Origin: Streptomyces abyssomicinicus
GTDB taxonomy: Bacteria; Actinomycetota; Actinomycetes; Streptomycetales; Streptomycetaceae
NCBI RefSeq assembly: GCF_008974245.1
Contig: NZ_BBZI01000007.1
Location: 206,993 to 254,881, forward strand
DNA length: 47,889 nucleotides
Reading direction: 5' to 3'
Position numbers and translations under genes: made by a program. Shown here piece after piece: positions 38,725 through 47,374 of this stretch. Within the stretch, counting starts at the first letter, position 1. Every line of letters begins with the position of its first letter. The notes under the pieces were generated by a model. It did not search any database and was not told the origin of the DNA. It saw only the letters and a list, made by a program, of their open reading frames with translations.

Positions 38725-40485
38725 ATGAACGAGAGCCACGCCGTGGCCGCGGTCGCCCTGGTGGTGGTCGCCACCGCACTGGTCGGCGCCTTCGGCCTGC
38801 GCGTCTCCCGCACCACCTCCGACTTCTACGTCGCCTCCCGCACCGTCGGCCCCCGCCTCAACGCGGCCGCCATCAGCGGCGAGTACCTCTCCGCCGCCTC
38901 CTTCCTGGGCATCGCCGGACTCGTCCTCGTCCAGGGCCCCGACATGCTCTGGTACCCGGTCGGCTACACCGCCGGATACCTCGTCCTGCTGCTCTTCGTC
39001 GCCGCCCCGCTGCGCCGCTCCGGCGCCTACACGCTGCCCGACTTCGCCGAGGCCCGGCTCGCCTCGCCCCGGGTGCGGAAGCTGGCGAGCGGCTTCGTGG
39101 TCGGCATCGGCTGGCTCTACCTGATACCCCAGCTCCAGGGCGCCGGGCTCACCCTCAAGGTCCTCACCGGGGCGCCCGGCATGCTCGGCTCGGTGATCGT
39201 CGCGGTGGTGGTGGTCGCCAACGTCGCCGCCGGCGGGATGCGCTCGATCACCTTCGTCCAGGCGTTCCAGTACTGGCTCAAACTGACCGCCCTGCTGGTC
39301 CCCGCCCTCTTCCTGGTCCTCGCCTGGCAGGGCGACGGCGCGCCCACCCGGGTGTTCGACGAACCCGCCGCCCTGCGCGAGCACCGCACCGTGCGGGTCC
39401 AGGACACCGTCGAGATCCGCCTGACCGAACCCCTCACGGTCACCGTCCACGGCCGCGTCGACGGACATCCCTACGACGGCGACCGGGTCACCCTGCCCGA
39501 GGGCGTCCACACGGTGCAGGGGGGCGCCCGGCTCGGCCTGCCGGCCGGAGCGCCCGTCCCGGTGGCCCAGGGCTCCGGCGACACCGTCCTCCCCGACACG
39601 GTCCTGTCCGACGGCGCTCTCTCCGACGGCGCGGCCACCGCCCAGGGGGAACGCCCGCTGTACGCCACCTACGGGCTGATCCTCGCCACCTTCCTCGGCA
39701 CCATGGGCCTGCCCCACGTGGTCGTCCGCTTCTACACCAGCCCCAACGGCGTCGCCGCCCGCCGCACCACCGTCGTCGTCCTCGGCCTGATCGGCGCCTT
39801 CTACCTGCTGCCCCCGGTGTACGGGGCGCTCGCCCGGATGTACGCCCCCGAACTGGTGCTCACCGGCAACACCGACGCCGCGGTGCTGCTGCTCCCGGAC
39901 CGCATGATCGGCGGCGTCGGCGGCGACCTGCTGGGCGCCCTGGTGGCCGGCGGCGCCTTCGCCGCGTTCCTGTCCACCGCCTCCGGCCTCACCGTCGCGC
40001 TGGCCGGGGTGATCGCCCAGGACGCGCTGCCCTCCCGGGGCATCCGCCACTTCCGGGTGGGCGCCGTGACCGCCATGGCGGTGCCGCTGGCCGCGAGCGT
40101 GCTGGCCGGGCGGCTGCCGATCGCCGACGCCGTCGGACTCGCCTTCGCGGTCTCCGCGTCCTCCTTCTGCCCCCTGCTGGTGCTCGGCATCTGGTGGCGG
40201 CGGCTCACCCCGCCTGGCGCCGCGGCCGGAATGCTGGTCGGCGGCGGCTCCGCGCTCGCCGCCGTGTCCGTCACCCTCGTCGGCCCCCGTCCGGCGACCG
40301 GCGTCCCTCACGCCCTGCTCGCCTGGCCCGCCCTGTGGTCGGTGCCGCTGGCCTTCCTCACCATGATCCTGGTCTCGCTGGCCACCCCCGGCCGGATCCC
40401 CCCGGGCACCGACGCCGTCCTCGCCCGCTTCCACCTGCCCGAGGAGATCGGCGGCGGGCCGGTCCGCAAGGAGAACACGGCATGA
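38725..40485 (+). CDS. Sodium:solute symporter, ActP/MctC-like
   Basis: 586 residues, probably 13 membrane helices. The SSS signature is seen in GEYLSAASFLGIAGLVLVQG and YTLPDFAEARLASPRVRKLA; later helices include GTMGLPHVVVRFYTSPNGVAARRT, typical for acetate/monocarboxylate carriers. Between about residues 205 and 315 there is a hydrophilic insert with beta-strand character (VRVQDTVEIRLTEPLTVTVHG and a Ser/Asp/Gly linker) expected outside the membrane. Flanking regulator and kinase genes suggest substrate-induced expression. The 3' end overlaps the kinase start as ATGA. Substrate may be acetate, pyruvate or another short acid; not certain. Confidence 0.9.
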   Translation: MNESHAVAAVALVVVATALVGAFGLRVSRTTSDFYVASRTVGPRLNAAAISGEYLSAASFLGIAGLVLVQGPDMLWYPVGYTAGYLVLLLFVAAPLRRSGAYTLPDFAEARLASPRVRKLASGFVVGIGWLYLIPQLQGAGLTLKVLTGAPGMLGSVIVAVVVVANVAAGGMRSITFVQAFQYWLKLTALLVPALFLVLAWQGDGAPTRVFDEPAALREHRTVRVQDTVEIRLTEPLTVTVHGRVDGHPYDGDRVTLPEGVHTVQGGARLGLPAGAPVPVAQGSGDTVLPDTVLSDGALSDGAATAQGERPLYATYGLILATFLGTMGLPHVVVRFYTSPNGVAARRTTVVVLGLIGAFYLLPPVYGALARMYAPELVLTGNTDAAVLLLPDRMIGGVGGDLLGALVAGGAFAAFLSTASGLTVALAGVIAQDALPSRGIRHFRVGAVTAMAVPLAASVLAGRLPIADAVGLAFAVSASSFCPLLVLGIWWRRLTPPGAAAGMLVGGGSALAAVSVTLVGPRPATGVPHALLAWPALWSVPLAFLTMILVSLATPGRIPPGTDAVLARFHLPEEIGGGPVRKENTA

Positions 40486-41720
40486 GCACCCTGGGCGCCC
40501 TCCTGGCGGGATTCTGCGTCGCCGTGCCGCCGCTGCTGGCCGCGGGGTTCTGGCTCGGCCGCCGGACCGCCCGCCCGTCCCCCCGGCCGTTCCACCGGGC
40601 CGGACTCGGCACGCCCGTCGAGCACGCCACCTTCCAGACCCTGCACACCGCCTCACTGGCGGCGCCGCCGCTGCGCGCCGGGCTGACCGAGGAGACGGCC
40701 CGCCGCGCCTCCCGCAGGCTGCGCTCCCTGCTCGGCACCGAGGCGCTCTGCCTCACCGACCTCGACCAGGTCCTGGCCTGGGACGGCGCCGGCTCCCACC
40801 ACCGGGCCGAGATCACGGAACGCCTCGCCGGCCCGCTGGAGACCGGCCGCGGCGAGGCCTTCCGGCTGCGCTGCGAGACCCCCGACTGCTCCCTGCGCTG
40901 GGCCGTGGTCGCCCCGCTCACCGTGGACGACCGGGTGCTCGGCGCGCTCGTCGCCTGCGCGCCGGGGGAGTCCGCCGTCCTGGTGCGGGCCGCGGGAGAG
41001 GTCGCCCGCTGGGTCTCCGTCCAGCTCGAACTCGCCGACCTCGACCGCTCCCGCACCCGCCTCATCGAGGCGGAGATCAGGGCGCTGCGGGCGCAGATCT
41101 CGCCGCACTTCATCTTCAACTCGCTCGCCGTGATCGCCTCCTTCGTCCGCACCGACCCGGAACGGGCCAGGGAGCTGCTGCTGGAGTTCGCCGACTTCAC
41201 GCGCTACTCGTTCCGGCGGCACGGCGACTTCACCACCCTCGCCGACGAGCTGCACGCCATCGACCACTACCTGGCGCTGGTCCGCGCCCGCTTCGGCGAC
41301 CGGCTGGCCGTGACGCTGCAGATCGCACCCGAGGTGCTGCCGGTCACCCTGCCGTTCCTGTGCCTCCAGCCGCTGGTGGAGAACGCGGTCAAGCACGGGC
41401 TGGAGGGGCGCGGCGAGAAGTGCGGCATCGGCATCACCGCCCGCGACGAGGGCGCGGAGGCGGTCGTCGTCATCGAGGACGACGGCGTCGGCATGGACCC
41501 GGAGCTGCTGCGGCGGATCCTGGCCGGCGAGGCCGGGCCCACCGGGGGCATCGGCCTGTCCAACGTCGACGACCGGCTCCGGCAGGTCTACGGCGACGAC
41601 TACGGCCTGGTCATCGAGACGGCCCCGGGCGCCGGGATGAAGGTCACCGTGCGGCTGCCGAAGTACCGGCCGGGCGTCCACCCCGCGGGCCCCGCGACGG
41701 GAGGCCTCCGCAGAGGGTGA
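40482..41720 (+). CDS. LytS-type sensor histidine kinase
   Basis: 412 residues. One N-terminal membrane helix (about 3-25) is followed by a GAF-like sensing domain (about 50-185) and the His_kinase domain with His209 in LRAQISPHFIFNSLAVIASF. The ATPase part has LQPLVENAVKHGLEGRG, EDDGVGMD and GGIGLSNVDDRLRQVYG. It belongs with the LytTR regulator at the head of the operon. Unlike most LytS proteins it lacks the multi-helix 5TM module, so the signal is probably sensed in the cytoplasm or through the symporter, with which it is translationally coupled. Confidence 0.92.
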   Translation: MSTLGALLAGFCVAVPPLLAAGFWLGRRTARPSPRPFHRAGLGTPVEHATFQTLHTASLAAPPLRAGLTEETARRASRRLRSLLGTEALCLTDLDQVLAWDGAGSHHRAEITERLAGPLETGRGEAFRLRCETPDCSLRWAVVAPLTVDDRVLGALVACAPGESAVLVRAAGEVARWVSVQLELADLDRSRTRLIEAEIRALRAQISPHFIFNSLAVIASFVRTDPERARELLLEFADFTRYSFRRHGDFTTLADELHAIDHYLALVRARFGDRLAVTLQIAPEVLPVTLPFLCLQPLVENAVKHGLEGRGEKCGIGITARDEGAEAVVVIEDDGVGMDPELLRRILAGEAGPTGGIGLSNVDDRLRQVYGDDYGLVIETAPGAGMKVTVRLPKYRPGVHPAGPATGGLRRG

Positions 41721-41771
41721 GAAGCGGGGCGGGCGGGGCACCAAGGGGGTAGCGGACCTGAGGAGGGCGCG

Positions 41772-41963
41772 ATGCCTGACACGTCTGGGATCCACGGAAC
41801 GAAGACGCCCGGCTCGACCAAGACCATGGGAGCGTTCACGGTGGGCGGCCTCGTCGTCGTGACGGCCTACTCCGTGGCGCTCGGCAGCAACGGCTGGCTG
41901 TGGTTCGGCTGGGTGGTGCTCGGGGCCCTGTTCCTCGCCCTGGTGGCGCTGCGCGACACCTGA
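41772..41963 (+). CDS. Small hypothetical membrane protein
   Basis: 63 residues with two hydrophobic stretches (about 20-38 and 42-59) and a polar Thr/Ser/Gly N-terminus. GAGGAGG lies 6 nt before the ATG at 41772, a strong ribosome site for so short a gene. It may be co-transcribed with the kinase gene 51 bp upstream. No family is recognised. The stop lies in a tandem CTGACCCGCGG repeat. Confidence 0.72.
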   Translation: MPDTSGIHGTKTPGSTKTMGAFTVGGLVVVTAYSVALGSNGWLWFGWVVLGALFLALVALRDT

Positions 41964-41982
41964 CCCGCGGCTGACCCGCGGC

Positions 41983-42018
41983 GGCGGGCCCCGGCGGAAC
42001 CTGGCGGGCCCCGGCGGA
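41983..42018. repeat. Duplicated 16-bp element between convergent genes
   Basis: GGCGGGCCCCGGCGGA occurs at 41983-41998 and again at 42003-42018 (20-bp period). The second copy supplies the left arm of the terminator hairpin. Confidence 0.7.
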
Positions 42019-42031
42019 GTGCCGCGGGGCC
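42007..42031. terminator. Bidirectional terminator between the small membrane protein and ctaG-like genes
   Basis: GGCCCCGGCGG (42007-42017) pairs with CCGCGGGGCC (42022-42031) with one bulged G and a 4-nt loop. Confidence 0.6.
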
Positions 42032-42062
42032 TTCCGGGCGGAGCCCGCGCGGCCCGCCCCGT

Positions 42063-43019
42063 TCAGCCCTGCCGGGCCGACCCCGCCCGCAGGGAGGCGA
42101 GGTAGGCGTTGTACGCCTCCAGCTCCGCGTCGCCGTCCCGGTCGGCCGCGCGGTCCTTGCGCTTGGCCTGGCGCTGCTCCGAGCTGTACCACTGGAACAG
42201 CAGGGCGATCAGCACCAGCACGGACGGGATCTCGCTGAACGCCCAGGCGATGCCGCCCGCCGCGTTCAGGTCCTCCATGGGGTCGATGCCCAGCGAGGCC
42301 GGCGGGTGGGCGAACGCGCCGATCATCGGCGTGGACGCCATCATCAGCGCGATGCCGAAGAAGGCGTGGAACGGCATGCCGGCGAAGAGCTCCAGCATCC
42401 GCATCAGGTGACTCGGGCGGTGCGGACCCGGGTCCACGCCCATGATGGGCCAGAAGAAGACCACGCCCACCGCGAAGAAGTGCACCATCATCGCGATGTG
42501 CCCCAGGTAGGAGCCCATCAGGACATCCACCAGCGGCGTGAAGTACAGCGCGTAGAGGCTGGCGATGAACATCGGGATGGTGAACAGCGGGTGGGTGATC
42601 ACCCGCATGTACCGGCTGTGCAGCAGCTTCAGCAGCAGCTCGCGCGGGCCGAGCGTGCCCCGGGCGGCCACCGGCAGGGCGCGCAGCGCCAGGGTGACCG
42701 GGGCGCCCAGCAGGATCATGATCGGCGAGAGCATGCTGAGCACCATGTGCTGCACCATGTGCACGCTGAACATGACCATGCCGTAGTCGTTCAGCCCGGT
42801 GCACATCACCAGCACCACACTCAGCACGCCGGCGACGAAGGAGACCGTCCGGCCGACCGGCCAGCGGTCGCCGCGCCGGGTCATCCGGACGACGCCCCAC
42901 CCGTAGAGCAGCAGCCCCAGCAGGCAGGCGACGAGGAAGAAGGCGTCCGGGGACCAGGCGAGCCCCCGTCCGAGGGTGAACGGGGGCAGATCCATGGCGC
43001 CGTGACCGCTGTGGTCCAT
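42063..43019 (-). CDS. Cytochrome c oxidase assembly protein, CtaG type (caa3_CtaG family)
   Basis: 318 residues with about seven membrane helices. The N-terminus MDHSGHGAMD is His/Met-bearing and may bind copper; family histidines appear in FSVHMVQHMVLSMLSPI and IAMMVHFFAVGVVFFWPIMG, and in PFHAFFGIALMMAS. The cytoplasmic C-terminus is charged (EQRQAKRKDRAADRDGDAELEA). CtaG-family proteins help deliver copper to the oxidase CuB site. The ATG at 43019 follows CAGGAG. It is an orphan here, with no oxidase structural genes nearby, as is often the case in Streptomyces. Confidence 0.92.
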   Translation of the reverse strand: MDHSGHGAMDLPPFTLGRGLAWSPDAFFLVACLLGLLLYGWGVVRMTRRGDRWPVGRTVSFVAGVLSVVLVMCTGLNDYGMVMFSVHMVQHMVLSMLSPIMILLGAPVTLALRALPVAARGTLGPRELLLKLLHSRYMRVITHPLFTIPMFIASLYALYFTPLVDVLMGSYLGHIAMMVHFFAVGVVFFWPIMGVDPGPHRPSHLMRMLELFAGMPFHAFFGIALMMASTPMIGAFAHPPASLGIDPMEDLNAAGGIAWAFSEIPSVLVLIALLFQWYSSEQRQAKRKDRAADRDGDAELEAYNAYLASLRAGSARQG

Positions 43020-43070
43020 CCGCCGGCTCCTGTTTCGTGGGGGTTGTGCAAATCTGTCCGCACCAGACTA

Positions 43071-43108
43071 GAACCGCCCCCGGCCGTGCCGGCGGCCGGG
43101 GGCGGTTC
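43071..43108. terminator. Strong terminator downstream of pfkA
   Basis: Perfect 15-bp arms, GAACCGCCCCCGGCC (43071-43085) and its complement (43094-43108), with an 8-nt loop. It lies 66 bp past the pfkA stop and should also insulate the ctaG-like gene. Confidence 0.85.
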
Positions 43109-43173
43109 ACCTGCGATTCACGGAAGGCTCGCAGGCGTCGGGGAGGCGCGGGTCACACCCCGTTCGGAGCCGT

Positions 43174-44199
43174 TCACACCACCGCGGGGGCCTCGGCGTA
43201 GCGCTCCTCGGGCACCGTCTTCAGCGAGGCCACGGCCTCGGACAGCGGCACGGTGACGATGTCGGTGCCGCGCAGCGCGGTCATCCTCCCGAACTCGCCG
43301 CGGTGGACGGCCTCCACCGCGTGCCAGCCGAAGCGGGTCGCCAGCACCCGGTCGTAGGCGGTGGGAGTGCCGCCGCGCTGGACGTGGCCGAGGATCACCG
43401 GGCGGGCCTCCTTGCCGAGGCGGTGCTCCAGCTCGACCGCCAGCAGGTTGGCGATGCCGGCGAACCGCTCGTGGCCGTAGACGTCCTTGCCGCCCTCGTC
43501 GAAGTCCATGGTGCCCGCGAGCGGCTTGGCGCCCTCGGCCACCACGACGATGGCGAACCGCTTGCCGGCCTCGAACCGCGCGCCGACCCGCTCGGTCAGC
43601 TCCTTGATGTCGAAGGGCCGCTCGGGCACCACGATCGCGTGGGCGCCGGCCGCCATGCCGGAGTGCAGGGCGATCCAGCCGGTGTGGCGGCCCATGACCT
43701 CGACGATCAGGACCCGCTGGTGGGACTCGGCGGTCGTCTTCAGCCGGTCCAAGGCGTCGGTGGCCACGCCCACCGCGGTGTCGAAACCGAAGGTGACGTC
43801 GGTGACCGCGATGTCGTTGTCGATGGTCTTGGGCACGCCCACGATGGGCAGCCCGCCGTCGGAGAGGAGGCGGGCGGCCTTCAGGGTGCCCTCGCCGCCG
43901 ATCGGGATGACGGCGTCGAGCCCGAGCTCCTTCATGTGTCCCTTGGCCCGCTCCACGCCGTCCCGCAGATGCTCGGGGCGGACACGGGAGGAGCCGAGGA
44001 TGGTGCCGCCGCGGGCGAGGATGCCGCCGACGGCGTCCAGGTCCAGCTTGAGGTGGTCGCCCTCGAGGAGACCCCTCCAGCCGTCACGGAAACCGATCAC
44101 CTCGTCGCCGTGGGCGTCGACGGCGCGGTGGACGACGGAGCGGATGACGGCGTTCAGGCCGGGGCAGTCGCCGCCGGAGGTGAGCACACCAATGCGCAT
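43174..44199 (-). CDS. pfkA: 6-phosphofructokinase
   Basis: 341 residues, the common Streptomyces length. The nucleotide loop MRIGVLTSGGDCPGLNAVIR opens the protein; GGEGTLKAARLL (about 100), the catalytic PKTIDNDIAVTDVTFGFDTA, VEVMGRHTGWIALHSG and ILGHVQRGGTPTAYDR complete the active site. It phosphorylates fructose 6-phosphate in glycolysis. GGEGT in place of the E. coli GGDGS is usual in actinomycete group III enzymes, which use ATP. The ATG at 44199 is at the family start; the open frame upstream has no ribosome site. Upstream 44200-44425 has no gene. Confidence 0.95.
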   Translation of the reverse strand: MRIGVLTSGGDCPGLNAVIRSVVHRAVDAHGDEVIGFRDGWRGLLEGDHLKLDLDAVGGILARGGTILGSSRVRPEHLRDGVERAKGHMKELGLDAVIPIGGEGTLKAARLLSDGGLPIVGVPKTIDNDIAVTDVTFGFDTAVGVATDALDRLKTTAESHQRVLIVEVMGRHTGWIALHSGMAAGAHAIVVPERPFDIKELTERVGARFEAGKRFAIVVVAEGAKPLAGTMDFDEGGKDVYGHERFAGIANLLAVELEHRLGKEARPVILGHVQRGGTPTAYDRVLATRFGWHAVEAVHRGEFGRMTALRGTDIVTVPLSEAVASLKTVPEERYAEAPAVV

Positions 44200-44425
44200 G
44201 GCGCGGATAACCTTCTCGATGGGGGACGGCACCGGACCGCTTCGTCCGGGCTTGACGACCGTCACCCTACCGGCGTCAGGGCCCCCTGCCGAACCCGGCG
44301 TCCGACAGCCGGACACCCCCGCTCACCTGTGCGGATGCCCCGTCAAACGGGCTTCCGGAAGGCGAGATCGGGGGTGTCGCGAAGGGTGCCGCCGACGCCG
44401 GTCGCGGGGGCGTTCCCGGCGGCCG

Positions 44426-45154
44426 TCAGGCCGGCTGGGTGGCCGCCGCGATGCGCTCCTGGCGCAGCGCCTCGTACCACCGGTCGTCGACCGGCGGCAG
44501 GGCGTTGACGTCGAGCGCGAGCTTCAGCAGGTGGTCCGCGATGTGCGGGTTGCGGGCCAGCACGGGGCCGTGCATGTAGGTGCCGAAGACGGTGTCGTTG
44601 TACGCGCCCTCGGTGCCGTCGCCGGTGCCGTTGCCGTTGCCGAAGCGCACCCGGGCGAGCGGCTTGGCGTTCGGGCCGACGTGGGTCACGCCCTGGTGGT
44701 TCTCGAAGCCGGTCAGCGGGGGCAGACCGAGCCGCGGGTCGATGTCGCCGAGGACGTCGCCGACGCAGCGCGCGCCCTCGCCGCGCACCGAGACCACGTC
44801 GAGCAGGCCGAGGCCCGCCTCGCGCTGGCCGAGGTCGTTGATGAACTCGTGGCCGAGGATCTGGTAGCCGGCGCAGACCGAGAAGACGATCGCGCCGTTG
44901 CCGACCGCGCGGTGCAGGCCGCCGTCGCGGCGCAGCCGCTCCGCGGCGAGGCGCTGCGGGCGGTCCTCGCCACCGCCGATCAGGTAGATGTCGCCGGAGG
45001 TCGGGATCGGCTGGTCGCTGCGCACGTCGATCCGGGCCACGTCCAGGCCGCGCTGGCGGGCCCGGCGCTCGACGACGAGGGCGTTGCCCTGGTCGCCGTA
45101 GGTGCTGAGCAGATCCGGGTAGATCCACACCAGCCGGAGTTGGCTGTCACTCAT
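44426..45154 (-). CDS. gatD: Lipid II isoglutaminyl synthase, glutaminase subunit GatD
   Basis: 242 residues of the class I glutamine amidotransferase type. The nucleophile is in VFSVCAGYQILGHEF (Cys near 94) and the histidine in FGTYMHGPVLARNPHIADHLL near 190. The start DSQLRLVWIYPDLLSTYGDQGN is typical of GatD. With MurT it amidates the D-glutamate of lipid II, a step needed for cross-linking in actinobacteria. It lies 46 bp after murT on the same strand. Confidence 0.94.
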   Translation of the reverse strand: MSDSQLRLVWIYPDLLSTYGDQGNALVVERRARQRGLDVARIDVRSDQPIPTSGDIYLIGGGEDRPQRLAAERLRRDGGLHRAVGNGAIVFSVCAGYQILGHEFINDLGQREAGLGLLDVVSVRGEGARCVGDVLGDIDPRLGLPPLTGFENHQGVTHVGPNAKPLARVRFGNGNGTGDGTEGAYNDTVFGTYMHGPVLARNPHIADHLLKLALDVNALPPVDDRWYEALRQERIAAATQPA

Positions 45155-45200
45155 GAGTCGGTCCTCGAACTGTGAGTCGCTGGGCGGTCGCTGGTCGGGG

Positions 45201-46442
45201 TCAGTTGCCGACGCGGCGGCGCAGGTCCTGGAAGGCGGTGTAGTTGGCGATGACCTCGATGCGCCCCGGCGGGGCGAGGCGGACCGCCTCGTCGAGGTTC
45301 TCGCACACCTGGAAGTTCTGGTCGGCGACCTCCAGGCGCACCGCCAGGTCCAGCTTGCGGTCGCCGAGCACGAAGATCGGGTGCCCGTTCAGGCGGGTGT
45401 AGTCGACGTCCCACAGCCAGGAGGTGTCGGTGCCGTCGGCGCCGCGGGCGTTCACCGAGAGGATCACCGGCGTCGGCGGCGGGTCGATCAGCGAGAACGT
45501 CTCCAGCCAGCCCGCCGGGTTCTTGGCGAGCAGCAGGCGCAGGTCGCGCCCCTGGAACTGCACGGTGTCGTACCGGCCGGCCACCGCCTGCACGTGGTAC
45601 ATGCGCTCCAGCGCCACCTGCGGCGGCACGCCGAACACGGCGGCGACGGCCGCGGAGGAGGTGGCGTTGGCACGGTTGGCGCGGCCCGGCAGCTGGAGGT
45701 GGATCGGCCAGGCGGAGCCGTGCGGGTCCAGGACGTGGTCGCCCGAGAGCGCCCAGCTCGGCGTCGGGCGGCGGAAGCCGCACTCGCCGCAGAACCAGTC
45801 GTCGCCCGGACGCTGGAGCACACCGCCGCAGGACGGGCAGGACCAGGCGTCGTCCTTCCACATCTGGCCGGCCGCGACCCAGATCACGTTGGGGGAGGAC
45901 GAGGCCGCCCACACGATCAGCGGGTCGTCGGCGTTGGCCACCACCACGGCCTTGGTGCCGGTCAGGCCCTCGCGCCAGTTCTCCGCGAGCATGCGGGTCT
46001 CGGCGGCGCGGTCGAGCTGGTCGCGGGAGAGGTTGAGCAGCGCGACGCACTTGGGGTCGGTCTCGCGGGCGACGGCGATCAGGTACTTCTCGTCGACCTC
46101 TATCACGCCGAACCGGGCCTCGTCGTTGCGCTCGGCCAGGGCCGAGGTGATGCCCGCGGGCATGTTGGCGCCCAGCGCGTTGGAGACCACCGGACCGGCC
46201 GCGCGCAACGCCTCGGCGATCAGGCGTGTCGTGGTGGTCTTGCCGTTGGTCGCCGAGACCAGCGTGATGTCCAGGCCCTGCGCGAGCCGGGCCAGGAGCT
46301 CGGGGTCCAGCTTCAGCGCGACCCGGCCGCCGATCACCGATCCGCTGCCGCGTCCGGCTGCCCGGGAGACGGCCGCGGCGGTCTTGCCCGCCGTCACGGC
46401 CAGCTTGGCCCGCGGCGAGAGCGGGTCCGAGGTGCCTGCCAT
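45201..46442 (-). CDS. murT: Lipid II isoglutaminyl synthase, Mur ligase subunit MurT
   Basis: 413 residues. The Mur ligase ATP loop reads LVSATNGKTTTTRLIAEAL (about 62-80), with NLSRDQLDR and NADDPL in the central domain. A four-cysteine zinc ribbon, CPSCGG then CGECGF (about 202-222), is the known MurT insert. The C-terminal DUF1727-type domain has FVLGDRKLDLAVRLEV and ends with FQDLRRRVGN. It activates the glutamate carboxylate for GatD-delivered ammonia. The start ATG at 46442 follows AAGGAGG (12 nt). It is divergent from the peptide deformylase gene. Confidence 0.95.
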   Translation of the reverse strand: MAGTSDPLSPRAKLAVTAGKTAAAVSRAAGRGSGSVIGGRVALKLDPELLARLAQGLDITLVSATNGKTTTTRLIAEALRAAGPVVSNALGANMPAGITSALAERNDEARFGVIEVDEKYLIAVARETDPKCVALLNLSRDQLDRAAETRMLAENWREGLTGTKAVVVANADDPLIVWAASSSPNVIWVAAGQMWKDDAWSCPSCGGVLQRPGDDWFCGECGFRRPTPSWALSGDHVLDPHGSAWPIHLQLPGRANRANATSSAAVAAVFGVPPQVALERMYHVQAVAGRYDTVQFQGRDLRLLLAKNPAGWLETFSLIDPPPTPVILSVNARGADGTDTSWLWDVDYTRLNGHPIFVLGDRKLDLAVRLEVADQNFQVCENLDEAVRLAPPGRIEVIANYTAFQDLRRRVGN

Positions 46443-46623
46443 CAGTTCTCGATCCTCCTTGCGTACGCGCCGCGCGTGAGTCCCGGCAGCGTGTGGTGGC
46501 CTCAGCCTATCGAGATCCGCTCACCCGGCCGAATACCGGAACCGCACCGTGACCGGCTGCGACGGCGGGCAGCGGAGGGTGGGCGGAACCGTCATGGCCT
46601 GGAAGGACCGTACCCTGACCGGC

Positions 46624-47169
46624 ATGCGACACGGTTCGATCCCCGGCGCCGACGGGCGCGTGAGACCTCTCACCCTGCACGGCGACCCCCTGCTCCACAG
46701 CCCTTGCGCCGAGGTGACGGAATTCGGGCCGGAGCTCGAACGGCTGGTCGAGGACCTGTTCGCCACCATGTACGCGGCGGGCGGCGTGGGGCTCGCGGCC
46801 AACCAGGTGGGGGAGGGGGTGCGGGTCTTCGTGTACGACTGTCCGGACGACGAGGACGTCCGCCATCTCGGTCATCTGGTGAATCCCCGGCTGGTGGAGG
46901 CCGACGGGGTGACGGTGCGTGGGCCGGAAGGGTGTCTGTCCCTGCCCGGCCTGGAGGCGGGGACGCCGCGGTTCGACCGGGCGGTGGTGCGCGGGTTCTC
47001 CGTCGCGGGCGAACCGGTGGAGGTGTGCGGCACCGGGTTCTTCGCGCGGTGCCTGCAGCACGAGTGCGACCACCTGGACGGCCTGGTCTACGCCGACCGC
47101 CTCACGGGGCTGCGGCAGCGGCGGCTGCTGCGGAAGGCCGCGCGGGCGGCGTGGGCCGCCGGGGGGTGA
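46624..47169 (+). CDS. def: Peptide deformylase
   Basis: 181 residues. The three deformylase motifs are present: GGVGLAANQVG (I), EGCLSLPG with the metal cysteine (II), and QHECDHLDG with both metal histidines (III). It removes the formyl group from new proteins in the cytoplasm. The ATG at 46624 is chosen because the protein then starts MRHGSIPGADGRVRPLTLHG, like its homologues. A TACCCT -10-like element ends 7 nt before it, so the transcript may be leaderless; ATGs at 46594 and 46549 are in-frame alternatives. It is divergent from murT. Confidence 0.93.
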   Translation: MRHGSIPGADGRVRPLTLHGDPLLHSPCAEVTEFGPELERLVEDLFATMYAAGGVGLAANQVGEGVRVFVYDCPDDEDVRHLGHLVNPRLVEADGVTVRGPEGCLSLPGLEAGTPRFDRAVVRGFSVAGEPVEVCGTGFFARCLQHECDHLDGLVYADRLTGLRQRRLLRKAARAAWAAGG

Positions 47170-47186
47170 TGGCCGGGCTGACCGCC

Positions 47187-47261
47187 GGGCTCCGCGGGCC
47201 GCGGTGGTGAGGCCGGGGCTCCGCGGGCCGCGAGGGTGGGACCCGGGCTCCGCGGGCCGCG
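47187..47261. repeat. Three 29-bp tandem repeats after def
   Basis: The core GGGCTCCGCGGGCCGCG begins at 47187, 47216 and 47245, a regular 29-bp period, in the gap between def and the convergent TetR gene. Confidence 0.8.
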
Positions 47262-47302
47262 GTGAGGTCACCGTGCGTCCGGCGCCGCCCCGTGCGCCCC
47301 TC

Positions 47303-47325
47303 GGGGCCGCCGCGGGGGCGGCCCC
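47303..47325. terminator. Hairpin between def and the TetR gene
   Basis: GGGGCCGCC (47303-47311) and GGCGGCCCC (47317-47325) with a 5-nt loop lie between these convergent genes. Confidence 0.6.
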
Positions 47326-47374
47326 CGGAAGGGGGGGAGGACGGCGGGCGGCTCGGGCGGGGACGTCGTGCGGC

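Noticed and set aside
43103..43121. PHO-box-like GTTCACC repeat on the plus strand
   Set aside because: No plus-strand gene follows and the first unit is part of the pfkA terminator stem.
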